11,164 nucleotides of DNA from Desulfobacterales bacterium (GTDB lineage: Bacteria > Desulfobacterota > Desulfobacteria > Desulfobacterales > Desulfosalsimonadaceae), in contig JAOZOL010000063.1 of assembly GCA_029933295.1 (NCBI GenBank), positions 1-11,164 of the forward strand, given 5' to 3'. Positions 1 through 7,163 of the stretch are shown here, one piece after another (the stretch's first letter is position 1; every line of letters begins with the position of its first letter). The notes beneath the pieces were generated by a model. That model was not told the origin of the DNA. It saw only the letters and a list, made by a program, of their open reading frames with translations, and made no database searches. The position numbers and the translations under genes are program-made.

Positions 1-19
1 ATGAATAGCCAAAGTCCTG

Positions 20-44
20 CAAAAAAAATCAGGCAAACGCCTGC
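20..44 (-). terminator. Rho-independent terminator, probably for the cvpA-hisH-hisF transcript
   Basis: Read on the minus strand, CAGGC-GTTT-GCCTG (plus 30–43) forms a 5-bp GC-rich hairpin with a 4-base loop. It is followed at once by A and eight T (plus 21–29), the classic intrinsic terminator layout. It is the first good terminator after hisF in the direction of transcription, so it is probably the original end of that operon, now separated from hisF by an intron remnant. The stem is short. Transcription from an unseen gene to the left cannot be excluded. Confidence 0.6.
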
Positions 45-94
45 ATAAATATTTTTTCAATCCTTGCAATTTAAAAATTATAGGATTAGCATTT

Positions 95-118
95 GCTCAT
101 GAGCAAGCGATTAATCGC
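95..118. repeat. Two adjacent perfect palindromes
   Basis: GCTCATGAGC (95–104) and GCGATTAATCGC (107–118) are each perfect self-complementary palindromes, separated by two bases. They sit in AT-rich DNA with no supported gene. Their role is unknown. They could be a protein-binding site or part of a decayed repeat element. They lie inside a 29-codon plus-strand reading frame (99–188) that starts ATG AGC AAG and shows no recognisable family. Confidence 0.45.
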
Positions 119-170
119 AGATAAAGATTTATCCCGGAAGATGAAAAAGTTGCAAGATTTAATCAAAAAG

Positions 171-188
171 AGTCAAGAATGGACTTGA
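171..188. repeat. Short inverted repeat GTCAAG-N6-CTTGAC
   Basis: Six-base arms GTCAAG and CTTGAC flank the six bases AATGGA. The arm lies just outside the inferred truncated end of the group II intron fragment. It resembles the small hairpins seen in REP-like intergenic repeats, but that resemblance is only from general appearance. Confidence 0.35.
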
Positions 189-199
189 CCCCTTAACCC

Positions 200-501
200 C
201 CGGGTTACCGCATATTCGCTATGTCCGACATGCCATGGTCTCAGACCCCGGAGAGGTGCCAGTGACTTGCCATTCGCCACTGAACATGTTGACTTCCGTA
301 ACATCGACTACGTCGTCCCTCTCGACTGATCTTTCGAGGCTCAATCCCTTCAACCTTATGGCTTACGGCCTGTCGTCTCGCTGTCCTACGCTTAATCTCA
401 GGGATTACTCCCCTCGATCCAAGGACTCGCTACCCGGTGGCGGCCAGCCTTCCGGGGCGGGCTTCGCTCCCGCTAAAATATGCGACCTTGCCCGGCCGCA
501 C
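200..501 (-). mobile_element. Group II intron, truncated 5' fragment (part of domain I)
   Basis: On the minus strand the sequence starts at 501 with GTGCG, the usual group II intron 5' end. These five bases can pair with CGCAT at 480–484. A GGGA-GTAA-TCCC hairpin with a GNRA loop lies at 401–412, and a GGC/GCC hairpin reading GGCCGTAAGCC follows. The last seven exon bases, AACATCG (502–508), are exactly complementary to CGATGTT at 300–306, placed about 200 bases into the intron where EBS1 of domain I is expected. No EBS2 match was found. The maturase ORF and domains II–VI are absent, so this is a dead remnant. The lower end near 200 is approximate. A 108-codon open frame on the other strand (235–561) is a by-product of this RNA-coding sequence and of the hisF end. 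The overall sequence style matches domain I of bacterial introns known to me, but no alignment was run. Confidence 0.75.
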
Positions 502-522
502 CGATGTTCATCTTTTCAGCCC

Positions 523-1302
523 CTACCACGAAGCTCTGACCTTAACCCCGCGTTCATCTAAGAATGATTTGATTTCTGCTATGGTGTAGGTTCCATAGTG
601 GACCATGGAGGCAATCAATGCGGCATCCGCTTTTCCGGCAGTCAAGACATCATAAAGGTGTTCCGGCCGGCCGGCCCCGCCGGATGCAATGACCGGAATA
701 TCAACAGCACTTGAAATCAATTCAGTTAAGGTGAGTTCATAACCGTCTTTTGTGCCATCTGCATCAATGGAATTTAAGCATATTTCCCCGGCACCCAGTT
801 GCTGGCCATCTTTAGCCCATTTTAAAGCATCAATCCCCATATAGGTTCTGCCGCCATTAATAACGATCTCGTATCCGGATGGAATTTTTTCGCTTTTTCC
901 CACATATTTTACGTCCATGCCCAAAACAATGCACTGACTGCCGAACGCTTCCGCTCCCTTTGAAATAATTTCCGGATCTTTTACCGCCGCAGAGTTGACG
1001 CTGACCTTTTCCGCACCTGCCAGCAACACATCCCGCATATCTTCAAGGGTTCGTATGCCGCCGCCCACGGAAAACGGAATAAAAATTGTTTCAGCCACTT
1101 TTCGAACCACGTCAATCATGATGTCCCGTTTCTCATGGGAAGCGGTGATATCATAAAATACGATTTCATCCGCCCCTGCTTCATAATACAGCAACGCCAT
1201 TTCAACGGGATCACCGATATCAATATTATTTTTAAATTTAACCCCTTTGGTGGTCCGCCCTTCGCGGACATCCAGACAGGGTATAATGCGTTTACTTAAC
1301 AT
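523..1302 (-). CDS. hisF: Imidazole glycerol phosphate synthase, cyclase subunit HisF
   Basis: HisF is the synthase subunit of IGP synthase. It takes ammonia from HisH and converts PRFAR to imidazole glycerol phosphate and AICAR in the cytoplasm (histidine pathway, feeding AICAR to purines). The 259-residue product has the usual family length and a TIM-barrel pattern. It opens with LSKRIIPCLDV, placing catalytic Asp at 11. The second catalytic Asp is in GMDVK at 130. Phosphate-binding glycines are in SVGGGIRT (78–85) and ASGGAGRPEHL (206–216). SIDADGTKDGY at 178–188 is also typical. I chose ATG at 1302. A TTG three codons upstream is possible but adds residues not typical of HisF. The start overlaps the end of hisH by 7 bases, suggesting translational coupling. 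The stop codon lies 21 bases before a group II intron remnant. The C-terminal tail VKVRASW is slightly unusual but harmless. Confidence 0.96.
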   Translation of the reverse strand: MLSKRIIPCLDVREGRTTKGVKFKNNIDIGDPVEMALLYYEAGADEIVFYDITASHEKRDIMIDVVRKVAETIFIPFSVGGGIRTLEDMRDVLLAGAEKVSVNSAAVKDPEIISKGAEAFGSQCIVLGMDVKYVGKSEKIPSGYEIVINGGRTYMGIDALKWAKDGQQLGAGEICLNSIDADGTKDGYELTLTELISSAVDIPVIASGGAGRPEHLYDVLTAGKADAALIASMVHYGTYTIAEIKSFLDERGVKVRASW

Positions 1303-1931
1303 GGTTCCCAATCGCTAAAATTTTTTAAAATAGTCAACCCCGGCTTTCCGCTTTTTTCCGGATGAAACTGGGTGGCGACAATATTTTTCATACCGATTAC
1401 CGAAGGAAAATCAAACCCGTAATCCGTTGTTGCAACCACCTGATTTAAATCCGTTGGGGACGGGTAATAGCTGTGAACAAAATAAAACTCATCATCTTTT
1501 TTTACGCCGGCAAAAACAGGATGGTCCGTGCGCAATGAAATTCGATTCCATCCCATGTGCGGAATCTTGAAGCCCGAATATCCTTTTATCTGAAATACTT
1601 CTGAATCTGAAAATGCCTTTACCGTTCCGTCAATGATACCCAGACATTCGGTCTGGTTTTCCCGGCTGGATGCCAGGATAATCTGGGTGCCCAGGCATAT
1701 CCCCAAAATGGGCTTGCCGATCTTAACCGCATCTCTTATTGCAATATCCAATTCAAGCCGGGCCAGGCTTCTCATTGCAGATCCGGCCGCGCCCACGCCG
1801 GGAAAGATGATCCGCTCAGCATCCTCGATTGATTTAATATCATTTGTAATGAGGTTTTTAACGCCGATATGGGAAAGTGCCCTTGAAACGCTTGTCAAAT
1901 TTCCGGCATCATAATCGATAATTACTATCAT
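1296..1931 (-). CDS. hisH: Imidazole glycerol phosphate synthase, glutamine amidotransferase subunit HisH
   Basis: HisH hydrolyses glutamine and passes ammonia through the HisF barrel to the cyclase site. The 211-residue product is a class I glutamine amidotransferase. The nucleophile elbow GICLGTQ has Cys79, and the catalytic pair is in QFHPEKSG (His190, Glu192). The oxyanion-strand motif FPGVG is at 43–47, and PHMGWN at 124–129 is a HisH signature. The ATG at 1931 gives the standard N-terminus (IVIIDYDAGNL). It lies inside the last codons of cvpA (23-base overlap), and its own 3' end overlaps hisF. cvpA, hisH and hisF therefore form one tightly packed unit, consistent with stoichiometric synthesis of the two enzyme subunits. 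Confidence 0.96.
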   Translation of the reverse strand: MIVIIDYDAGNLTSVSRALSHIGVKNLITNDIKSIEDAERIIFPGVGAAGSAMRSLARLELDIAIRDAVKIGKPILGICLGTQIILASSRENQTECLGIIDGTVKAFSDSEVFQIKGYSGFKIPHMGWNRISLRTDHPVFAGVKKDDEFYFVHSYYPSPTDLNQVVATTDYGFDFPSVIGMKNIVATQFHPEKSGKPGLTILKNFSDWEPC

Positions 1932-2466
1932 CTCTATGGCTCTTCCGGCTCCAGTCCTTTTTCAAATTTTCCAGATTTTTATTAAACGTATCCCGTGTCG
2001 ATTCGGGTATGACGCAAACAATCCCTTTGCCGATGGCATATACCTGGGGTGCCAGTTTCGATTTAAGAACCATTGATCGCCCTCCCCGGGGAAGAAACGT
2101 AGTTAAAAGAAGATAAACCAGGGAAATGATCACGATTGCTTTCAGCGCCCCAAAAACACCACCGAAGATACGATCAAGCACGCCCAGCAAAGCAATCTTA
2201 ACAATAAATCGAAGCAGTAATCCGATCACCGTGATAATTAAAAAAACAATGCAGAATAAAAGGACAAAGCTGATAATATGAATGTATGCCGGTGCTGTTA
2301 TCCATTCCGACAACATCAATGACACGGTTTCAGAATAATAATATGCCACATAAAAGCCGGTCACCAGAGCGATGGCGGAAAAAACCTCTTTAATTAACCC
2401 CCTGAAAATTCCACGAATAACACAATATCCCAAAATAACGACAATCGCCATGTCAAACGGATTCAT
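1909..2466 (-). CDS. cvpA: CvpA family membrane protein
   Basis: The 185-residue protein has about four hydrophobic helices (roughly 4–20, 25–45, 61–88 and 103–124) followed by a charged, soluble tail. The spacing, the GIFRGLIKEV stretch at 19–28 and the glycine-rich segment DRIFGGVFGALKA (98–110) between helices 3 and 4 match the CvpA/colicin V production family. In E. coli, CvpA sits beside purF and is needed for colicin V export and envelope stress tolerance; its biochemical role is not settled. The ATG at 2466 is preceded by a strong purine-rich Shine-Dalgarno (AGGTGGGGG). It is the first gene of the operon with hisH and hisF. The link to histidine/purine branch genes here echoes the cvpA–purF neighbourhood in enterics. 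Confidence 0.88.
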   Translation of the reverse strand: MNPFDMAIVVILGYCVIRGIFRGLIKEVFSAIALVTGFYVAYYYSETVSLMLSEWITAPAYIHIISFVLLFCIVFLIITVIGLLLRFIVKIALLGVLDRIFGGVFGALKAIVIISLVYLLLTTFLPRGGRSMVLKSKLAPQVYAIGKGIVCVIPESTRDTFNKNLENLKKDWSRKSHRDDSNYRL

Positions 2467-2513
2467 AATCCCCCACCTGATTTAAAAAAAATATAACTGT
2501 ATCAACATGTTAA

Positions 2514-2540
2514 ACTATATAAAATAAAAATCACCGTCAA
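2514..2540 (-). promoter_or_regulatory. Candidate sigma70 promoter for cvpA-hisH-hisF
   Basis: On the minus strand TTGACG (2535–2540) and TATAGT (2514–2519) lie 15 bp apart, ahead of an AT-rich leader and the cvpA start at 2466. The hexamers are good but the spacer is short. An inverted repeat CAAGAA-AA-TTCTTG (2538–2551) overlaps the -35 end and could be an operator. No attenuator or T-box structure is evident in the leader. Confidence 0.45.
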
Positions 2541-2548
2541 GAAAATTC

Positions 2549-2578
2549 TTGTTTTTTCTTTTCATCACATTGTAAAAT
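2549..2578 (+). promoter_or_regulatory. Weak candidate promoter for phoH
   Basis: TTGTTT (2549–2554) and TAAAAT with a preceding TG (extended -10, 2573–2578) are 18 bp apart, 47 bases before the phoH ATG. TATAAT at 2617–2622 is the best single -10 hexamer in the gap. It would place the transcript start just inside the gene and has no clear -35, so it is less likely unless translation starts later. Confidence 0.25.
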
Positions 2579-2624
2579 ATTCAAATGGGTTTTCATTCAA
2601 CCACTAAATTGCAAATTATAATAT

Positions 2625-3599
2625 ATGAGTAAATATCAAGAACACACAAAAACCGAACTGACGTTTTCAGATATCCACTTTGCCAATGAACTTCTGGGCG
2701 CACATAACAGCAATCTTGCCCGTATTGCCGAAGCAACCGACACCTCCATCTCTGCAAGGGGAAATACAATATCCATCTCCGGGGATACCATTTCATCAAC
2801 CCTTGCTAAAAATATTCTCAATCAGCTCTATGGATTAATTAAGGACGGATATCCGGTTTATCCGAAAGATGTTGAGTATGCGGCCAATGTCCTGAGCCGG
2901 GATGACGGCATATGTCTTAAAGATATTTTTCTGGATACGGTTTATGTGACCTCAAAAAAACAAACCGTCACACCCAAAAGCCCTGCCCAAAAAGAGTATA
3001 TTGATGCTATCCGAAAATATGATATTGTTTTCGGTGTCGGTCCGGCAGGTACCGGCAAAACATATCTTGCCATGGCCATGGCAGTGGCAGCCCTGGCAAA
3101 AAAGCAGGTCGATAGAATTATTCTTACCCGGCCGGCAGTGGAAGCCGGAGAAGCCCTTGGTTTTTTACCCGGCGATCTTGCAGAAAAAGTCAACCCTTAC
3201 TTAAGACCTCTCTATGACGCGCTCCATGACATGATGGGCTTTGAAAAAGCCGCAGATATGATGCAGCAGGACGTTATAGAAGTGGCGCCTTTAGCGTTTA
3301 TGCGCGGCAGAACATTAAACGATTCCTTTATTATATTGGATGAAGCGCAGAATTCCACTTCCGAACAGATGAAAATGTTTTTAACACGCATTGGGTTCAA
3401 CTCCAAGGCTGTTATAACAGGCGATATAACCCAGAGCGACCTTCCGAATGATCGCGCATCAGGACTCATAGAGGCTAAAGAACTGATTTACGGCATTGAC
3501 GGCATTCAATTTGTCTTTTTTTCAAAATATGATGTGGTCCGGCATAAACTGGTTCAAAAGATCATTGATGCATATGAAAAACAGGAAAATAGAACTTAA
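2625..3599 (+). CDS. phoH: PhoH-like ATPase
   Basis: This is a 324-residue cytoplasmic P-loop ATPase of the PhoH/YbeZ family, which is linked to RNA and ribosome metabolism and is regularly encoded beside ybeY. The N-terminal 110 residues contain the small nucleic-acid-binding-like segment of PhoH-like proteins. Walker A is GPAGTGKT (139–146), followed by TRPAVEAGEALGFLPGDL (168–185). Walker B is FIILDEAQN (235–243), then GDITQSDLP (266–274) and the arginine-containing DVVRHKLV (303–310). Length is normal. An in-frame stop at 2619–2621 forces a start at or after 2625. That ATG gives a good family N-terminus but has no Shine-Dalgarno sequence, only AT-rich DNA, so initiation may rely on an unstructured leader. 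It starts the plus-strand cluster. Confidence 0.93.
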   Translation: MSKYQEHTKTELTFSDIHFANELLGAHNSNLARIAEATDTSISARGNTISISGDTISSTLAKNILNQLYGLIKDGYPVYPKDVEYAANVLSRDDGICLKDIFLDTVYVTSKKQTVTPKSPAQKEYIDAIRKYDIVFGVGPAGTGKTYLAMAMAVAALAKKQVDRIILTRPAVEAGEALGFLPGDLAEKVNPYLRPLYDALHDMMGFEKAADMMQQDVIEVAPLAFMRGRTLNDSFIILDEAQNSTSEQMKMFLTRIGFNSKAVITGDITQSDLPNDRASGLIEAKELIYGIDGIQFVFFSKYDVVRHKLVQKIIDAYEKQENRT

Positions 3600-3634
3600 T
3601 CGGTTTTTCCGGATCACGCTTGCATAAAACCGAT
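3599..3634. repeat. Nine-base inverted repeat after phoH
   Basis: ATCGGTTTT (3599–3607) and AAAACCGAT (3626–3634) are perfect 9-base arms around an 18-base loop, starting in the phoH stop codon. The T run lies inside the stem rather than after it, so it is not a standard terminator. It may be an mRNA hairpin separating phoH from the downstream gene. Confidence 0.4.
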
Positions 3635-3681
3635 GAAGCTGATAATTCAATATTAACCCACAAATAAATCATTGAGACCTC

Positions 3682-6090
3682 ATGAACACAAGACCCAGCG
3701 ACATATCCATTAAAAAACGTTTTTCTCCCAATTTCTGGATCTTGACAGGTATCCTTCTCTCCGTAACGATAATTTCATCGCTGATCCTGACCCCTAATCT
3801 GGACATTATACGCATCAACTATCGGCCGGGGGATATTGCGGATAAAAATATCAAGGCAACCGCCGATTTTTATGTTCTCGATACAAAAACAACCAACCAG
3901 AAACGCAAACAAGCCCGTGAGGCTACTTTAACTGTTTATGATTACGACAAATCAATGGTGACCAGGCTGAAAAATCAGATCAATCAGGCATTTAAACAGC
4001 CGAGATCGATCTATAAAGCCCAAAAACAGATTACTGATACGGATAAAAAACAGTCGTCCAACCCTGAACAAAAAAAAATACAACCAGCTGATCTCCATAA
4101 TAAAATAATAGGATTAAAACCAAAATTTGAAAAGATTATTGGTATTCCGGTCAGTAACGGCGCTTATAAAATCCTTGAAAAGGAAAAATTTTCAAAGGAA
4201 ATTTCAGACCTGATTGTCAAAATTTTATCTAAAATCTTGCAAAACGGGGTTGTTGCAAACAAAGACCTGCTGTTAAGGGAAAATGAGAAAGGCATTTCAT
4301 TAAAAACGGTGGGCGCTGATTCTGAAAAAATCGTTACCAATTTAAAACATTTTTATGGACTTGACCAGGCCAAAACCATGGTGAGGATTTTGGGCGGACC
4401 GATTCTAAAGGATGTTGACTATACCCTTGTGAACCTGATTGTTGATTTTACCCAACGGCTCATTCAACCTAATATCACCTTAAACCGGAGCGAGACGGAA
4501 AATCGACGGAAAGTTGCTGAAGAATCTATAAAACCAATACTTTATAAGTTACGTCGGGGAGAAATGATCCTCCGGGAAGGAGAACCGGTCACCCCCCTGC
4601 ACCTGTTACAACTCAATGAGCTACGGAAACAAACCGGAAAGCAGCAGGTAATTGAAAAAGGAATCGGCACCGGTCTCATCATCTTTGCCCTTATGACGAT
4701 TACGTATATGATCCATCTGAAATTTCAAAAAAAAATTCTGCATTACCAGAATAAAAATCTCTTTTTCATCGGCAGCGTTGTCATCCTCTTTCTGCTTATT
4801 TTAAAATTATCCATATCCCTGGCTCTGACCCTGGCCCCGGAAGCTCCGTTTCCCATATCTCCTTCATCCATTTTCTACGGCATACCCCTTTCCGCAGCTG
4901 CCATGACCATATGTCAGTTTCTTGGATTTAATATCGCGTTTCCATTTGCCATCGTCCTGGCGCTTATTTCGGCGATTATGTTCGAAAACAGCTATGAACT
5001 CTGCCTGTTTTTCCTATTAAGCGGTATAATGGGTGCATACTGGGTTCAAGACTGCAAGGAGCGGCAGGGCTTTATCACGGCAGGTGTCAAAATCGGGTTG
5101 TTGAATATTTTACTGGCCACCATGATTGATATTTACATGGTCGATTTTTCAGGATTTAAACTCCTTTCGGACTGGACCTTTGCGTTTTTCGGGGGTGTCA
5201 TTGCCGGCATCCTGACCGCCGGGCTTGCGCCATTGATGGAATTGTTATTTGGCTATACCACTGACAGCGCCCTTTATGCCCTTGCCAATCTTGATCAACC
5301 CCTACTTCGACGCCTGATGCTGGAAGCACCCGGCACGTATCATCATTCCGTGATTGTGGGCTCTCTGGCAGAAGCCGCGGCATCTGAAATCCGTGCCAAC
5401 CCCCTTATGGCTAAAGTTTGCGGCTATTACCACGATATTGGAAAACTTAAAAATCCCCTTTATTTTATCGAAAATCAAAAAGACGGAAAAAATATTCATA
5501 ATAAACTGGCCCCATCCATGTCGTGCCTGATTCTGATCTCTCATGTTAAAAACGGGATTGAACTGGCCAAAGAAAACAAACTCGGCCAGGATATACTTGA
5601 TGCCATCAAGCAGCACCACGGCACGACTTTGATCAGTTTTTTTTATGACAAGGCAAAAAAACAGCAGAAAGAAGACCAGGCCGTCAACATAGATAATTTC
5701 AGGTATCCGGGCCCCAAACCCCAAACCCGCGAAACTGCGCTTGTCATGCTTGCAGATGTGGTTGAAGCTGCATCAAGAACCCTTGAGCAACCAACCGCAG
5801 ATAGAATTCAGGGGCTGGTACAACAGCTTATCAATAAGCTGTTTTCAGACAACCAGCTTGATGAGTGCCCGTTGACATTAAAAGATTTAAATAATATCGC
5901 CCGAAGTTTTAACAAAATTTTAAACGGCATATATCACCACCGGGTTGAGTATCCGGAGAAATACGTTCCCGGAGAACCAAAGGAAAAAAATGGGCATACT
6001 GATCGACAACAAACAAAAACTGCACAAAATATCAATACCACAGATACGGAAAACAGCCCAAGCACTCTTAAACGCCTTGGACAGTCCTGA
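3682..6090 (+). CDS. pgpH: PgpH/YqfF-type 7TM-HD phosphodiesterase (probable c-di-AMP hydrolase)
   Basis: The 802-residue protein has the full 7TMR-HD layout. One N-terminal helix (about 19–37) is followed by a large extracytoplasmic 7TMR-HDED region (about 40–320), then seven helices (about 325–525) and a cytoplasmic HD domain. Metal and catalytic residues are visible: TYHHS (His554/555), YYHDIGK (His584-Asp585), SHVKNG (His621), QHHGT (His645/646) and LADVVEAA (Asp692). In Listeria PgpH this architecture hydrolyses c-di-AMP to pApA. The substrate here is inferred from the family. Residues 112–135 are a Lys/Gln/Asp-rich, low-complexity insert in the outer domain, and the last 35 residues are a polar tail. 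The ATG at 3682 has a modest GAGACC ribosome site. The 3' end overlaps the ybeY start by 101 bases. The phoH–HD–ybeY order is the same as in Bacillus-type genomes. Confidence 0.9.
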   Translation: MNTRPSDISIKKRFSPNFWILTGILLSVTIISSLILTPNLDIIRINYRPGDIADKNIKATADFYVLDTKTTNQKRKQAREATLTVYDYDKSMVTRLKNQINQAFKQPRSIYKAQKQITDTDKKQSSNPEQKKIQPADLHNKIIGLKPKFEKIIGIPVSNGAYKILEKEKFSKEISDLIVKILSKILQNGVVANKDLLLRENEKGISLKTVGADSEKIVTNLKHFYGLDQAKTMVRILGGPILKDVDYTLVNLIVDFTQRLIQPNITLNRSETENRRKVAEESIKPILYKLRRGEMILREGEPVTPLHLLQLNELRKQTGKQQVIEKGIGTGLIIFALMTITYMIHLKFQKKILHYQNKNLFFIGSVVILFLLILKLSISLALTLAPEAPFPISPSSIFYGIPLSAAAMTICQFLGFNIAFPFAIVLALISAIMFENSYELCLFFLLSGIMGAYWVQDCKERQGFITAGVKIGLLNILLATMIDIYMVDFSGFKLLSDWTFAFFGGVIAGILTAGLAPLMELLFGYTTDSALYALANLDQPLLRRLMLEAPGTYHHSVIVGSLAEAAASEIRANPLMAKVCGYYHDIGKLKNPLYFIENQKDGKNIHNKLAPSMSCLILISHVKNGIELAKENKLGQDILDAIKQHHGTTLISFFYDKAKKQQKEDQAVNIDNFRYPGPKPQTRETALVMLADVVEAASRTLEQPTADRIQGLVQQLINKLFSDNQLDECPLTLKDLNNIARSFNKILNGIYHHRVEYPEKYVPGEPKEKNGHTDRQQTKTAQNINTTDTENSPSTLKRLGQS

Positions 6091-6433
6091 TGGAGAACTT
6101 TCCATCCTTATCCTTGATGATCCGCAGATTGCAAGATTAAACCACCAATACCGGAACCGGCAGGGCCCGACGAATGTCCTTGCGTTTCCCATGCAGGAAG
6201 GAGATTTTTCCGATATTAACCCGGATCTTATAGGAGATGTGGTAATCTCCATTGAAACGACAGCAAAAGAAGCAGAACAAATGAAAATGAGCATCGAAAA
6301 ACGCTTTAATTTCCTTCTGGTCCACGGGATTCTCCATCTTTTCGGGTATGACCATGAAAAATCCGAAGAAGCGGCAGTGAAAATGGATCAAAAAACCGAG
6401 GAACTTATTAAACTTATCACAATAGAGGACTAA
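5990..6433 (+). CDS. ybeY: Endoribonuclease YbeY (rRNA maturation factor)
   Basis: YbeY is a zinc-dependent endoribonuclease involved in 16S rRNA 3'-end maturation and ribosome quality control. The 147-residue form chosen here has the family motif HGILHLFGYDH, giving zinc ligands His112, His116 and His122. Conserved NVLAFP (62–67) and GDVVIS (82–87) are also present. I chose ATG at 5990 because AAGGA ends six bases upstream. A TTG at 5945 in the same frame would add 15 residues not typical of YbeY. The start lies inside pgpH, so the first 101 bases are read in two frames. It is placed after phoH, as commonly seen, and 4 bases before pdxJ, with which it is probably co-transcribed. Confidence 0.94.
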   Translation: MGILIDNKQKLHKISIPQIRKTAQALLNALDSPDGELSILILDDPQIARLNHQYRNRQGPTNVLAFPMQEGDFSDINPDLIGDVVISIETTAKEAEQMKMSIEKRFNFLLVHGILHLFGYDHEKSEEAAVKMDQKTEELIKLITIED

Positions 6434-6437
6434 AAAA

Positions 6438-7157
6438 ATGGCAGGATTAGCTGTAAATGTTGACCATATTGCAACATTACGCCAGGCCAGGGGAACGAAC
6501 TATCCGGACCCGATGGCAGCGGCGGTGCTGGCGGAACTGGCCGGCGCAGACGGGATTGTGGTGCATCTTCGCCAGGACCGGCGTCATATTCAGGACCGGG
6601 ATGTATATCTGCTGAAAAAAACCGTAGCGTCAAAACTGATTCTTGAAATGGCGGCAACCGATGAAATGATTAAAATTGCTTCTGACGTTAAACCGAATCT
6701 TGTCACCCTGGTTCCGGAAAAAAGAGAAGAACTTACCACGGAAGGCGGGCTGGATATTATTACGCACAAAACAATTGTCGAAAAAGCGATTTGTGCGCTC
6801 CATGACCAGGGCATCGAAGTCAGCCTTTTTATCGATCCGGATCCACACCAGATCAACCAGGCCCGTGAAATCAATGCGGATATGATCGAAATTCATACGG
6901 GCGCGTTTTGTGATGCAGTTGACCCGGAAAAAAAAGACCATGCCTTTTCAACTGTTATCGAAGCTGCAAAAAAAGCCTATCAGTTGAATCTGGGCGTCAA
7001 TGCCGGACATGGATTATGTTACAATACCATTAAACGCTTTAAAGGATTAAGAGAAATTGATGAGTTTTCCATTGGTCACAGCATCATTTCCCGGGCAGCG
7101 CTGGTGGGGATGGAGAAGGCGGTGGCTGATATGTTAAAATTGGTTAAAGAGTTATAG
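6438..7157 (+). CDS. pdxJ: Pyridoxine 5'-phosphate synthase PdxJ
   Basis: PdxJ condenses 1-deoxy-D-xylulose 5-phosphate with 3-amino-2-oxopropyl phosphate to give pyridoxine 5'-phosphate, the ring-closing step of the DXP-dependent vitamin B6 pathway. The product is a 239-residue TIM barrel of normal length. Conserved blocks are NVDHIATLRQARGT (7–20) with His10, VHLRQDRRHI (42–51) with His43, ILEMA with Glu70, LVPEKREELTTEGG (91–104), EIHTG (151–155), NAGHGL (188–193) with His191, and IGHSII (212–217). Gln46 stands where E. coli has Glu in its REDRRH motif, a mild substitution. A GAGG ribosome site precedes the ATG. acpS, often next to pdxJ in related bacteria, is absent here. Confidence 0.96.
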   Translation: MAGLAVNVDHIATLRQARGTNYPDPMAAAVLAELAGADGIVVHLRQDRRHIQDRDVYLLKKTVASKLILEMAATDEMIKIASDVKPNLVTLVPEKREELTTEGGLDIITHKTIVEKAICALHDQGIEVSLFIDPDPHQINQAREINADMIEIHTGAFCDAVDPEKKDHAFSTVIEAAKKAYQLNLGVNAGHGLCYNTIKRFKGLREIDEFSIGHSIISRAALVGMEKAVADMLKLVKEL

Positions 7158-7163
7158 AAAGAC

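Noticed and set aside
99..188. A 29-codon plus-strand frame rich in Lys
   Set aside because: There is no recognised family and no ribosome site, and it spans palindromes in a mobile-DNA scar. It may be a remnant, but it is not supportable as a gene.
235..561. A 108-codon plus-strand open frame near the left edge
   Set aside because: It is antisense to the group II intron domain I fragment and to the hisF 3' end, has no domain-like features, and is best explained as a shadow of structured RNA sequence.
1296..1311. A TTG start at 1311 for hisF
   Set aside because: The ATG at 1302 gives the canonical HisF N-terminus and places the catalytic Asp residues at 11 and 130. The TTG would add three atypical residues.
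3599..3634. Terminator after phoH
   Set aside because: The inverted repeat is real, but its T run is within the stem and its loop is long, so a transcript end is not supported.
5302..5724. A 140-codon minus-strand frame inside pgpH
   Set aside because: It lies fully opposite the conserved HD domain. The hydrophobic look comes from the complementary codons.
5945..5989. Upstream TTG start for ybeY
   Set aside because: No ribosome site precedes it, and the extra 15 residues are not typical of YbeY; ATG 5990 has AAGGA at good spacing.
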